Shown: one piece after another, positions 7,958 to 19,800 of the stretch
Numbering within the stretch: the first letter of the stretch is position 1
How the letters are laid out: every line of letters begins with the position of its first letter
Assembly (NCBI GenBank): GCA_946803715.1
Contig: CAMPET010000038.1
Location: 344,622 to 375,303 of the forward strand
Direction: 5' to 3'
Source of the DNA: Beroe ovata
Lineage: Eukaryota > Ctenophora > Nuda > Beroida > Beroidae
DNA: 30,682 nt
Notes under the pieces: model-generated
Seen by the model: only the letters and a program-made list of their open reading frames with translations
Database searches by the model: none
Told to the model about the DNA's origin: nothing
Program-made: the position numbers and the translations under genes

Positions 7958-9439
7958 ACTGCGCAAACCGATTACCGGTGACTTAGCATAGCTCGCGTCT
8001 TGCGACGAGGTCCATTTTTTCCGAGATGGGGGGCACCTTGCCTCATGTCTACGTGCCTGCAATCCATGCTGTATCTCCCCTTCCCCCTGAAAGACAGTCA
8101 TGCTTGATACTAATTGATATTATTGGCAAAAATTCCACAGCTGTCTTGAGAAATGAAAGAAGGTGAGTAAAATTTCTCGTGATTTTTGCATCGTCACGTG
8201 ATCACTGATCAGACGACCACGTGACCTTCTCAACTCGAGACAGTGAGTGATATAAACTCGTGATGCAAAGTTAGGGTACTCACTACTCAGTGTAGGTTTT
8301 CAGGGTACACCACCCTTAATCATGGGGCAGGGACCATGTGACAGATTAAACGGAGACTGATTTTTAATGATTACCTGTCACGATGTTGAGTTCATGTCAC
8401 AAGATGGTAACGATGTTAGTCGACTAACCCATGACCTATCAAAGGTGAGATTCATGACAATGGGAAGAGAAGAAGGCATTTATCAGTTAATCATTTGATG
8501 TCATACGAATTAAGAATTGAGATAAATCAAACTATCGGAGAAGCTTCACAACATCAATAAAGCTTGACAACATCAATATACACAGATTTCGAAATAAACA
8601 AAACATTCAATACCTATGACCTATCAAGTTAAAAAACAGANCATTCGTCACAACTCGCTGACACCACTACATACCGGTGACGTAGGATGCTTGCGATGGA
8701 ATGCGGAGAATGCGCTGACACCAGTTCGTCAGAACAGGGCTGTGTGACGATTGGGGTACTCATACATCACAACTTGGTCACACCACGGCGCATACCGATT
8801 ACCGGTGACTTAGCATTGCGGCGTCCTGCGACGAGGTCCATTTTTCCCGAGAGGGGGCGGCCCACCTGGCCCCATGTCTACATGCCTGCAATCCATGCTG
8901 TATCTCCGCTTCCCCCTGAAACACAGTCATGCTTGATACTAATTGATAATTGGCACATATTACACAGCTATCTTGAGAAATGAAAGAACGTGAGTAAAAT
9001 TTCTCGTGATTTTTGCGTCGTCACGTGATCAGACGACCACGTGACCTTCTCAACTCGAGACAGTGAGTGATATAAACTCGTGATGCAAAGTTAGGGTACT
9101 CACTACTCAGTGTAGGTTTTCAGGGTACACCACCCTTAATCATGGGGCAGGGACCATGTGACAGATTAAAAAACGGAGTCTGATTTTTAATGATTACCTG
9201 TCATGATGTTGAGTTCATATCACAAGATGGTAACGATGTTAGTCGACTAACCCATGACCTATCGAAGGTGAGATTCATGACAATGGGAAGAGAAGAAGGC
9301 ATTTATTAGTTATTCATTTAATGTCATACGAATTAAGAAAAGCTTGACAATATCAATAAAGCTTGACTACATCAATATACACAGATTGCGAAATAAACAA
9401 AATATTCAATACCTATGACCTATCAAGTTAAAAAACAGA
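7823..9439. repeat. ~819-bp tandem duplication with an N at the junction
   Basis: 7823-8640 and 8642-9439 are two direct copies of about 818 and 798 bp. Both run from CATTCGTCACA(G/A)CTCGCTGAC to GTTAAAAAACAGA, with scattered substitutions and small indels throughout. Position 8641 is an N exactly between the copies. Each copy contains two CACGTG E-boxes, about 70 bp ahead of a TATAAA on the plus strand, but no long ORF. It could be a real tandem duplication, or two haplotypes placed end to end by the assembler. No tRNA, rRNA or other known RNA gene was recognised in the unit. Confidence 0.85.
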
Positions 9440-9505
9440 AGTAACGAAATATCAATTGTCAAACCTTTGAATACTTATAAACAGTGATGAATAGAACCTA
9501 TAAAC

Positions 9506-11896
9506 TTATAAACATGAACTAGTTTGTAACTGAAATATATTGGTACCTTTCTTCAACAGGAAACCCTGCTCATTAAGCGCAGCCATTAAACTATCGAAGG
9601 AGTTGACCTGAATTTTAGCCCGCGCCATTACTTCCTTAATCTCGGGCACAGAGAACAAACTAGTACACGTCCTCTCGGAGTGCTTGTTCAGGGCTGCAAC
9701 AAGCAATTTACCCGCCTTTGTGACGCCCATGGGTTTATTATTCCCGCCACTTTTCCCGCCGCCCGCCTCACTCTGAACATCCCGCATGCAGTGCTGCACA
9801 ATCTCCACCACGTCTATAGCATCAGCACCGGTAGCCACAGTCCGTTGTGCCACCCTGGCCCTGCTCTCTGTCAGTCGGATGAGACTCTCCAACTGTCGCG
9901 TTGTGACGGGAGTGTCATCATTTGTATCTTGTGCCCTGAGGGCGAGGTAAAACTCCTTGAGTACAGCTTTAGCATCATCACTGAGTGTAGGATGAACACT
10001 GCTCCGTACATGAGCTATGTATTTCTTCATTAACAGCGGGTCTAACTCCTCTTTACAGGACATGAGTCTCTGTTCGAGAGGCAGGTCTGTCTCGTGATCT
10101 TCATACTGGCTACCTGACTCGCCCGCATGCATCGCCAGCACGTGATCGGAGAGATACTTGTCCAGTCCGGCATCAGGTCGGTCCAGTAGTATGAATATCA
10201 GATCGAATCGGGAAAGGAGAGGGGAGGAGAGTTTCAGGTTGTCGGATATGGTTTTCCTCGGGTTGTAATGTCCACCCACAGGGTTAGCAGCAGCAAGGAC
10301 TGATGTTCTGGCAGGTAGCGAACACACCATGCCCGCTTTAGCAATGGATATGCTCTGCTGCTCCATCGCTTCCAACAGAGCGCTGTGCTGAGGACCCATC
10401 TTGTCAAACTCGTCAATACAACAACAACCCTTATCCGCTAGTACCAGAGCCCCTGCTTCAAGGACGGTATCAGGACCATCGCGACTCAGGGTAACTGTTA
10501 ACCCTGCTGCTGTAGCACTGTTCCCACAGACATAGACACCCCGGGGAGCTACAGCTGTGACAGCCTGGAGAAGCTGGGATTTGCCTAACCCGGGGTCGCC
10601 CACGATCAGGACATGTGAGTCTGATCTCCTGTGTAATCCAGATGAGGTCGACCTATCCGTGCCTCCCACCAGAGCCAGGATCAGACCAGCTTTGACTAGG
10701 GTGTGGCCGAATATAGTGGGACAGAGAGAGTTGACTAACGCCCCGAATGGGTACCTCTCCGCTATCGCACTTATTTCCACTATGTCAGACATGGATATCA
10801 CCAGGGCACTGTCCCCTGATGAGGAGGAACTGGCCACGTAGTTAGCGTGCACATACAACAGGAACATACACTTGTCTTTCACTGCCCGGGGCTTGTTATC
10901 AGAGTCCCCGCCGTGGTGGACCTTGACCACACCCGTGATATTGACATTCTCCCCGGGGATACACGACCCCACCAGATCACCGGTCAGTTCCACTTCAACT
11001 GTTCGGGGAATTCGACCAGCTTCATTAGCTTCCTCTGATACAACCTCTTGCAGTCGCACCTGTGGATAGACACTGATCAGACATTGCTTGATTACTAACG
11101 TTCTCAAACATGCATTTCCTGTATGATGCTTCGCTTACCAACGCATTTATCCAACAGAACTCACCTTCTGCAGGTCTATGGTCCGAGTGCGTGGTCCAGC
11201 ATGGTTGGGTGACGGTGGCGCACCACAACACGGAGACGGTACAGAGAACTTGCCGTCTTTCAGGGGGTGAGCAAAGTCCTGCCCACAGTTGATACAGGTG
11301 AAGTGAAGGTGAGTCACGAGGGGCTTCACATCACTCACCCTCACCACAGTACCGTGAACTGTGGCAAACTTCCCAAACAAGTTCGCTCTCATGTCCTTGA
11401 GGAGGGTTGCAGGACCAAAGTTGGATATTCTGGCTATAACCAGGGGGAGAGTGTGGATGGCCTGTGTACCGTTTTCCTGTGAGCTCAGAACATGGTAAAT
11501 AGCCAGAGATAGCGACCTGATAATGACGTCAGGTGTCGTTTTGAGCTGTTCCAATAGGTCAGGAATACCTTCCTGTATGGCAGGCCTGTTGGTGAAACTA
11601 TCGATATCAACAGTCAGAGAACCCTTGACCGATATCTCCTCAAATGGAAGAGTGTCCGATAAGATTTCCTCGAACACAAGTACAAGAATTCGTAGTCTGG
11701 CGGCTAGGGGGGACTGTTCATCAAACACCTCATCGGGGAAGTAGTCCAGCCAGCCGTAGTACGGTGAGTTGTCCGATACAGGGGTTTGGGGAGTGGTAGG
11801 AGTGGGTGGACCCCACGCCCCTCGTCTACTGCCCCCTCTATTGGGTGTGCGTTTCCTCTTACCACTTTGCCAGTTATTCCAACGTTTACCACTCAT
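9506..11896 (-). CDS. MCM8: MCM8 DNA helicase
   Basis: Two exons (11896-11165 and 11059-9506, phase 0, canonical GT-AG) encode 761 aa; human MCM8 has 840. The start at MSGKRWNNWQSGKRKR fits the basic N-terminus of the family. The N-terminal OB region has NLFGKFATVHGTVVRVSDVKP and a zinc-binding segment with Cys201, Cys204, Cys223 and Cys224. The AAA+ core has Walker A GDPGLGKS (398-405), Walker B IDEFD (459-463), EAMEQQSISIAKAGMVCSLP and arginine-finger SRFD (527-530). The C-terminus QGFLLKKGTNIFQLQT matches MCM8 specifically (QGYLLKKGPKVYQLQT). Known role: with MCM9, homologous recombination and crosslink repair, DNA synthesis at breaks and meiosis. The zinc segment departs from the expected spacing. 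CAG lies 11 bases before the ATG. The 3' flank runs directly into the tandem duplication. Confidence 0.95.
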
Positions 11897-12480
11897 GAAT
11901 GTCAGATCTGATATTACATGAGTGAAAGTAGGGATGGGGTGATGAATGTGTGAAATTATATGAGCTCTAAACAATCAATGTAACAATAATTCACTTAACT
12001 GGGTGAGAGGGAACAATGAAGAAAGTGGATATGTAAAAAAATCTTCAATATTCAATTTACAAAATATGCAAGCAAAATAATAATACTCAGATATTATATT
12101 GAAACAGTAGCAGTAGAGCACTGAGCAATAATGAAACCTATCAAAATTGTACAGTTATTTGAATAAATAGCTAAATTTCTAAATAGGTTACAGTAAGCAT
12201 AAACTACAATGCAAAACAATTGGTCACCCAAGATTTTCAACTGTTTTCCAATTCACATTTCCTTTTTCTCGATCAGCGCATGATCATTTTGTTTTTCATG
12301 TCAGAGTTCAGCTTTATACATACCTCAACGAAACTGGATTGAACTAACCTAAAGAAAATAAAGGTAATTGAGAAATGAGGATGGAGTTATCATGAAATAA
12401 TCAATCTAATGACCGTTCGGTATCAATGTCTTGCAAACCCCCTCTTCTCCATATCATACATCGACTCTTGAATGAGTCAA
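11897..12480. other. Intergenic region between MCM8 and the carrier gene
   Basis: AT-rich DNA holding the presumed MCM8 promoter and the 3' UTR of the mitochondrial carrier, both minus-strand genes. No repeat, RNA gene or coding segment recognised. Confidence 0.4.
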
Positions 12481-13401
12481 TCAGTAGTTCTTATCATTGA
12501 CTCCGAACAGGATTTCAGCAACCCCAATGAAGTAGACAGACTGGGCAATGGCCATAAGGGGAGCAATGACACTCATCCTGGGAACACATCCTTTGTACAG
12601 CGCACCAAACCCCTCGTTCTTGACCACCTTGGCAAAAGTGTCGGGGATACCCTTGTAAACCACACTCTGCACGCCTGGCGTGACTGTCTGTATCCGGGTT
12701 TTCACAACGTCAAATGGTGTGACGAGTCCAGAAGCTGCAGCCCCACCCACACACGCCACACCTAATGTCTTCACGAAGGATTGGAATTTAGAATCTTCCT
12801 CGCTGTGGAACATACTACAACCAATTCCGACCACAGGGAAGTAAATGCACGAGAAAGTAATGTCCCGAAGTGCAGTTACAACAGTCCCCTTGTACAACCC
12901 CTTGATCCCCTTGTCATGATAGAGGTTCTTAGCTAGGGATGCAGCTGTCATCGTATTACCTGGGATTTGACTGGCCAGTTGCATCTGAATCTTGAGTAGC
13001 TCCATAGGAGTGGTTATCACTATCTGACACGACCCTGCTCCAGCCCCAGCTAACACCTCGTGAAATACAGAGATCTTCTCACAGCCAGACTTCAGGGCGA
13101 AATTCCTTCGTAACTCATCATTAACAACGAGTTTGATTGCCTTTTCCGGGTTTATCAGAAGAAGATTCACGCCCACACCTCTGTATAATCCGAGGGGTCC
13201 TTCAGTCCGGAAAATAGAGGAAAAACAATGGAAAACATTTCGGTACTTTGGAGGTCCTCCAAGGGATTTGTTTTGACTCTGCATCCTAGTTTTTACCAGG
13301 TCTAGAGGAAAAGTACATGTGACTCCAACTACTCCGGCAAAAGCTCCATTGAAAACCTTGCATTTGAGTCTATCAAAGGTGGAAAGTTGGTGTGGGGCCA
13401 T
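12481..13401 (-). CDS. SLC25A22: Mitochondrial glutamate carrier, SLC25A22/SLC25A18-like
   Basis: A single coding exon of 306 aa from ATG 13401, close to the usual SLC25 size. The three tandem carrier repeats show signatures PLDLVK (32-37), PMELLK and PFDVVK, each opening a transmembrane pair, with GLYRGVGVNLL, GLYKGTVVTALRD and ALYKGCVPRM in the matrix loops. NPEKAIKLVVNDELRR and TTPMELLKIQMQ are close to the glutamate carriers GC1/GC2. Known role: glutamate/proton symport across the inner mitochondrial membrane. The open frame continues upstream without an ATG-quality start, and CTTACTTTCCAG lies one base before the ATG, so a 5' intron ending there is likely. Which vertebrate paralogue is the better match cannot be decided here. 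Confidence 0.88.
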   Translation of the reverse strand: MAPHQLSTFDRLKCKVFNGAFAGVVGVTCTFPLDLVKTRMQSQNKSLGGPPKYRNVFHCFSSIFRTEGPLGLYRGVGVNLLLINPEKAIKLVVNDELRRNFALKSGCEKISVFHEVLAGAGAGSCQIVITTPMELLKIQMQLASQIPGNTMTAASLAKNLYHDKGIKGLYKGTVVTALRDITFSCIYFPVVGIGCSMFHSEEDSKFQSFVKTLGVACVGGAAASGLVTPFDVVKTRIQTVTPGVQSVVYKGIPDTFAKVVKNEGFGALYKGCVPRMSVIAPLMAIAQSVYFIGVAEILFGVNDKNY

Positions 13402-13953
13402 CCTGGAAAGTAAGATATTCAAAACTTCAAAATTGATACTATTTTGAATAAAATTCAATCGATTTCTTCGGACGCTAACATTCGGACGCTGATTATCTAA
13501 CAAAAACTGATTGCTAATATCATAACACTACCGTGAAGGCTTCAAGGTACAAGAAGACAGTGAGATAATCTGTCTTTTAATTGACAATTTCAGTGAACAA
13601 CCTCGCATTGCAAAAATCTCTAAACCATGCCAAAACAAGCATTAGGTATGATAGTTATACATCATAGTATTGAAATATTGTTAATGAACACTATGATCAT
13701 ATGAAATAATTATCAAACGTACATAAATATTGTAGTAAGGAAAGCTGAAATAACTTAAAAACATTCAAATGTTCAAGGACACTTCAATGATACATTAATG
13801 TAAATTGGAATTCCAAGTTTATATGCTGTCCGTTTAAGTTACAAATGGGAAGTCGTCGCTTCTCTCATCAGTGATGCGTTTTATTCATTCAAATTCTAAC
13901 TTTTGTTAAGCAATATGAAATAGATTTAGATAACTAGAATGATGCTAAAATAA
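13402..13953. other. Intergenic region with transglutaminase 3' UTR
   Basis: AT-rich spacer holding the 3' UTR of the transglutaminase gene and the 5' region of the carrier gene. No coding segment or repeat recognised beyond a poly(A) signal. Confidence 0.4.
13880..13885 (-). terminator. Poly(A) signal of the transglutaminase gene
   Basis: AATAAA on the minus strand (TTTATT on plus) lies about 70 bases beyond the transglutaminase stop, a usual place for a canonical polyadenylation hexamer. Confidence 0.5.
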
Positions 13954-16325
13954 CTATGTTATCACTTCTGTATCATCTGCTTCCTCTACCACGATTGAAA
14001 TTTTATCAATAGCATTGGAGATTTTACTGTTACAGAACTTGACAAATAACACTCGTTCCCCTATTCTGTACGCAGAGAGGGTTAATTTCCGTTCTATTGT
14101 TGCTCCTGGCTGAATTGTTCCACAGTACAATTTCTTACTTCTCCGGATTCCCGGACCTTCCAGGAAAAAGTATGATCGAGTTAGCTTGGTATCAGATGAG
14201 TTGGTATATGCACAGGTGACATCAAAGTCCTCGTACTGTTTCACTGTTTTCTTGTTGCAGGTGATTTGAACTCCGGAACATTTCTTAACAAGGAAAGCTT
14301 CCTGGGCGGCGTAAACTTGTTTAGTTTCTTGCACTGAAAGCTGTAAGAACATCTTGAGAGTAGAGCCTCCTCGGAGCTTTTTCAGATAGTCCTCTGGGGG
14401 GATTGAGATGGTGATTGTACTAGATTCACTGGTACCTAACTCGAGAACATTGGTCACTGCCTTGAGCAATGGCTGCTTACAATCTGTCCTCCCGGTGTAA
14501 GCCGAGCATTTCACATGGGCCGATAAGGAAACAGTTCTACAGGACTTGGAGCTTGTGTTGATCAACTTGATTGGTATTTTAATTTCACTCCCCATGATTG
14601 CTGTCTCTTGTTCTATTTCAACCTTCACATCCCGTGTTACTGCACGAGGCATCAGCTCCTTCCGTGAACTGAATTGTCCGACCCTTGCAAGAACTTGTTC
14701 CTCCTCGATACTGCCATCCTCGTATTTGTACAGGTGAGTGATATCTTCTCTCTGATCACTCCCCACTGCCTTGGTGCTTATCTTCTTACCGATGCAGTGC
14801 CTGTCAACCCATTCCATTGTCATGGAACCATCCTTCTCGACTTTCCACCAGACACGATCTCCATTAACCTCTGCAAACATGAAACCCGTGTCATAGGGCA
14901 GAAAGACATCCCCTTGCTTGATAGCTTTCACTGGGCAAGGTCCGCATCTCATAACACTCTCACTAGCTTCTTGTGGTGTGGCATCTACTGCCTGCCAACC
15001 ATCGTAACCAGGCGGCAAATCAGGTCTCCTGAACCAAGCTTCGTTCCAAACATGGAAATTCCATATGGAGTCGTTCAACTCATCCACAGGATTACCCTCA
15101 ACATCATAATGACAGTCTATAGAGAAGCTGCAATCCACATCATGACCAGATTCGAAATTTGTTACTGACCTAGCAGGGATACCCAAGCACCTGAGCAGTG
15201 TGGTAAGGACACCACTGAATACCCAGCACTGACCATACCGTACTGGCTCCTCGTTCAACAAGTATTGTCTGAGGATCTCAACACTACCCACCCATTCAGT
15301 GGGCTCGGTGGAATTGGGCGGATAGGTCTCAGTCCATCGGCCCCACAATATACCATTATCATCATTCGAGTTCACAAGAGCTGACAGTGCTCTACAAAGC
15401 TTGACAGGGTCTGCTTGAGCACCAACAGCCATGTTTGCATTGGTCAAAAGAAACACAGCACATTCCAGCACACAGACTTCGTATTGGCCATAGTTCCATA
15501 GGATTGGTTCATTGTCCCTGTGTGTACCAACCCAAATACTGCCAGTGTCATTCAACACATATTCCTTCCTCTCATCTTCATTTTCAAGGAAGACAGTGTC
15601 TTCCGGACACCATGCATTGAACAAAACGAATATTTCTTCTGGGCAGGTGATCTTGGTCACATTAGGGCTACCAGGTTGATCATCAACAATACATGCACTT
15701 TCAATCAGTACTTTGTAATAACCCACGGGTGTGCTGTATGATGTAATGAGAGACAGGAAGACCTCGTCCTCTTCTACTCTGTCAATCTTGTATCCCCATT
15801 CGGAGTTTCGCAGTTTTTCAGTCTTGTGCAGTGTGTGTAACGTTCCTCTACCTGAGAAGTTTGGTATGAAACAGCTCGTAACAACTGATCTAATCACAAC
15901 TTTTGAGTCAAATACAAACATACAGTAGATGAAGGAATCGCGACAAGAGACTCACTGATACTAGGCTTGTCTCCAATGTAGAAATTCAAGGTTATAAAAT
16001 GTCTGGCTGGATCAAATTTTTTATCAAACTTCAACTTAATTGTAAACTCCTTCCCTCTACGCAAGATGATACGCTTATTGTCATATTGATCAGTAAAATG
16101 GAGTTTTTTGTTCTCCTTAGCTTGCCAATCCACAGAAAGCACCCATATCTTATCTAGAGAATCTTCATCATCTTTTATAGTGTTGTTGAGACGAGAGAAA
16201 AAGTTTGATCTGGAGTCTTTGTGGTATATTGCACTTGATTCAAAGGTATTAAACTCAGAATCTTTTTGACTGCAATCTGATCCATCTGAATCGATATCTA
16301 TGACTTCCTGTGCATCTGCTGCCAT
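13954..16325 (-). CDS. TGM: Transglutaminase, catalytically complete
   Basis: Two exons (16325-15956 and 15851-13954) join in phase 1 to give 755 aa. After a short acidic N-terminus come the N-terminal beta-sandwich (about 50-190), the transglutaminase core and two C-terminal beta-barrels (about 540-755). The triad is intact: Cys332 in YGQCWVF, His390 in WNFHVWNEAW and Asp413 in VDATPQE. The spacings of 58 and 23 residues equal those of human TGM2 and factor XIII. No signal peptide is seen, so a cytosolic or unconventionally released enzyme is likely. Known role: Ca-dependent Gln-Lys isopeptide crosslinking. A second in-frame cysteine-rich region is absent. The gene is divergent from the RTK, with 539 bp between the ATGs. 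TAG lies six bases before the ATG. Confidence 0.95.
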
Positions 16326-16864
16326 TATAACCTAAGTTATGGGTATGGAATGAAATACAGTTACACATTGTTAAGACGAAGGTTACACAAACACAAAGTA
16401 AAACAGAAATTGAGACAGAATGGTCTCAATCACAAGTTGTGAACCAATTGGTAAATAGTTTGAGTACTGTATACCATTTCGAACGTGCTTGGTGAATAGT
16501 TTTTTACATTTCTTTACTTACTGATTAGCCTATTGTAACGCAAGCTTGGTAAATGATCAACTATCATTAAATCACCAGTTATTGTTTCAGTACTATTCCA
16601 TATTATTGTTATCCAATCCACACTCTTCATCGCTATGAAGTCATTCTGGAGTAAGAGCCTAACATAATATCTATAATCATATAGGGTGTGCGAAAAATAC
16701 TTTGATATAAACTTGACTTTGAGCAGATTATTATCAAGGTCATTGAAACATGTGGCATAGGTGCTGTTTATTGATTAGACTCTACTGTTCTTAGGTATTT
16801 CATTAACAGTTTTTATCAAATGTTCGCATTAAGGTATTAGCTTTGATATTTGCCATATAGAAGA
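16326..16864. promoter_or_regulatory. Divergent promoter region, transglutaminase / RTK
   Basis: The only divergent intergenic interval between recognised genes in the window: 539 bp of AT-rich DNA between the ATG of the transglutaminase (minus) and that of the RTK (plus). It must hold both promoters unless 5' exons lie elsewhere. No obvious TATA or CCAAT arrangement could be assigned to either gene. Confidence 0.5.
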
Positions 16865-19800
16865 ATGTTCAATATAGTTTTGTTTTTGTTTGCTCTAGAG
16901 CCTTTCGTTTGGGCGCAAAGCAGCACGACCACATCAAATTCCATAACAACAAAGCCAGGTGGGAAAAAACATTATTAGAGTTACTGTTCCATAAGTTTGA
17001 AACTATATTAGCCAAATAGGTCTAAACTATATTAGCAAAATATTTGATTTCAGTACCGAATATTATTAGTAATCATCATCACTGTAATCAAATATTTCGT
17101 GATTCACACTCATCAGGTACATCTGAGCGAAAATCAAAATCAAGGACAACTGAAGCTTTAACAACATCTACAAGTTTATACTCAACCACAGGTGAAATAA
17201 TAACTCCACCTTTCCGTAATGAAAGCCTCCAGTGTTCGATCGAATATAACGAACTCATGAAAAAACGTAAGTCAAAAAAGTTTGAGCATTGATCTTTACC
17301 GAACGCATCTCTCTCTCTCCCAGTGTACAATAGATTGACAAACGAGCTTTGCGCCAGTCCCAGTGAACTATCAGGAACATACACCAATATACATCTTCAA
17401 GGGAGATTGTTCCCGAAAGAGGAAGGGGCAAATGTGACCATGAGATGTGTTGTTGAAGCAAAGCCAGCAGGATGCAAGGATTTGATAAATGCGCTAGCCA
17501 ATACAACTCAGCTCTACACATCAGATGGGAATATTATCGATTATATAGAAAGGACGTACAAGGTACCTTCACGACCTATAATTATTGATGATCAGTGACT
17601 GCTTCAACAACATATGGCGGGAACTAAGAACCCACTTCTTACTTATATGAATAACAGGTTGAAGAGAAAACTATTGAGTTTCGGGTTACTTTAGATCATA
17701 GAAAGCACAACAGACGGAACTTTTTCTGCAGAGCTACCAATGGCAGCAATCTTATACTGGAATCCGATCATAAGATCTTTGGGAATATATCAGGTTATAT
17801 AAACAACAATCTATATCATAATTAGGTTGTTGGTCTGTTTGCTTGTTCGTCACGAAATGGAGCGTGTTGCAGTGTTGCACATGCTGAATTCAAGTGCGTT
17901 GCCATGGACACGTGCTACTACTGTAATAGTGAACTGGAGCTCATTTCTGATGATGGTGCATCGACTCACGTGAAATACGATGTTATCTTTGATAACAAAT
18001 TGAAACGATTAGCGAAAGTCAGACAACCGGGCAAGCACCATTTTTTTGCTCATTCGAAGAAATGGCCGAACTGTGACCAAGTGCTCCTTCATGAAATCGC
18101 TGTTTCAAAATAAGTACGTTGGATCTTTATCAGTGATCACAAGTCATGTTTAGCTGTCATTCTAATGTAACGTCCTGTTGTCGTTTCCAATGGGTAGCGT
18201 ATCACGTGCACTTGGCGGGTTTTCTAGTATAAGCATAGAAGGAAACATTTCCTATAAGAATGAGAAGTTGTTACAATTCTGGCCCTAGTCAAAGTCGGTA
18301 TTAAGTTCAAGTTAATACATGGTCATATCAATAGTTCAAAAGTCAGAAGACCAATAGGTATCATCTTCAGCCAAATGGGATGTTTTCATGGAGCCAACAA
18401 AGATTACTGTCATAACTGGGAGTACCTTCCAATTGACATGCAAAACAAATGACTCAGAAGCAACACCACACATAGCATGGAAAAGGAAAAAAAGTGAAGT
18501 TGGGGCATCATCGTCAAAACGACTTTATACTAGTAATAACACGGATGGAAAAGTCATCATAAGTACAGGTACATCGGACACAATCCATCTAGTGGAATTT
18601 ATATCCCAGAGTTGTGTTTCCTTAATCAAGTTTATTTAAGATTTATTGTTGTCAAATGTCAGTGGATAAGATCTCTATACTGACAATTACCCAATATTCG
18701 GAATGGGATGGTACTTACTCATGTCAAGCTTCTCATACTCATAGTAATCCACCTTATGCTACAGCAGAGGTTGAAGTCAAATGTGAGTATTAAAACAACA
18801 TCAACCAAGTGTTCATATTTTGCCGCAAGCCTCATGACCCAGCACGTGTGTTGACTGTTGTGCACCATAAAACCAACCATGATTTAATTTCAGCAAAAGA
18901 CATGATGTTACTGAAGGTATCCATAATTGTTGGTTGTATAGTTGCAGCTGCAATCATATTGACAATCATAGCTTTTGCTGTAAGGAAGCGCACAACAAAG
19001 AACAAAATGAAAATTGTAAGAAAATTGAAAATTCATAATTAATTTGATGCTTTTGTGAGTGCATTTCAAATAAAATTGATCAACATCTTTAAATCATGAT
19101 TTAAGGATTTAACTCTCACAATTCCTGACAGGCCAGAATGTTGATGGATGTTCAAGAAAGTCATGACATACCCCTGAATACGAATTTCCAGACTACAGAT
19201 GAGCCAGCAGTCAACTGCTATTCAATTGATGGAGTCAATCTTGGCATTGAATCACTTGGAAATGAAACACTTGCGGAAACATTTAACAGAGTATATATAA
19301 TTGTGTATATGATATATTTTTGTTTGACAGCATATGCTTATATATTCGACCATGATAAAATTTCAAATACAATCGAACCCCCTCTGAATATTTCAGCTGA
19401 CCACAAGATGGCAGAAATGGCAAATAGATAGATCAAGGTTGGAAATAGAAAGTATACTTGGTGAAGGGAATTTCGGAAGTGTTTATCTAGGATACTTATC
19501 AGATCACTATGCCCCAGGAGCAGGGAATCAAGTTGCTGTAAAGACCATCAAGGTAACTGTTTAACAGATAAGGCCCAGTTACATCTTTGATCTGCCTTCT
19601 GTGACAGTTTACTTTATATACAAACTAACTTTTCATAGGCCAATAGACTTGACAAGCAAGCAATAACAGAGTTTGAAAAAGAGATATCAGTAATGACGAC
19701 ATTGCAGCATGAATGTATAGTCAGTTTAATAGGGCTGTGCACTGAGACACTGCCATTGAATATCATAATGGGTAAGTGAATGCTTGTAAACATAGAAAAA

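Noticed and set aside
8200-8270. Paired CACGTG boxes followed by TATAAA in the tandem repeat, as a promoter
   Set aside because: No open reading frame or RNA gene follows on the plus strand, and the nearest genes are on the minus strand. Kept only as a remark.
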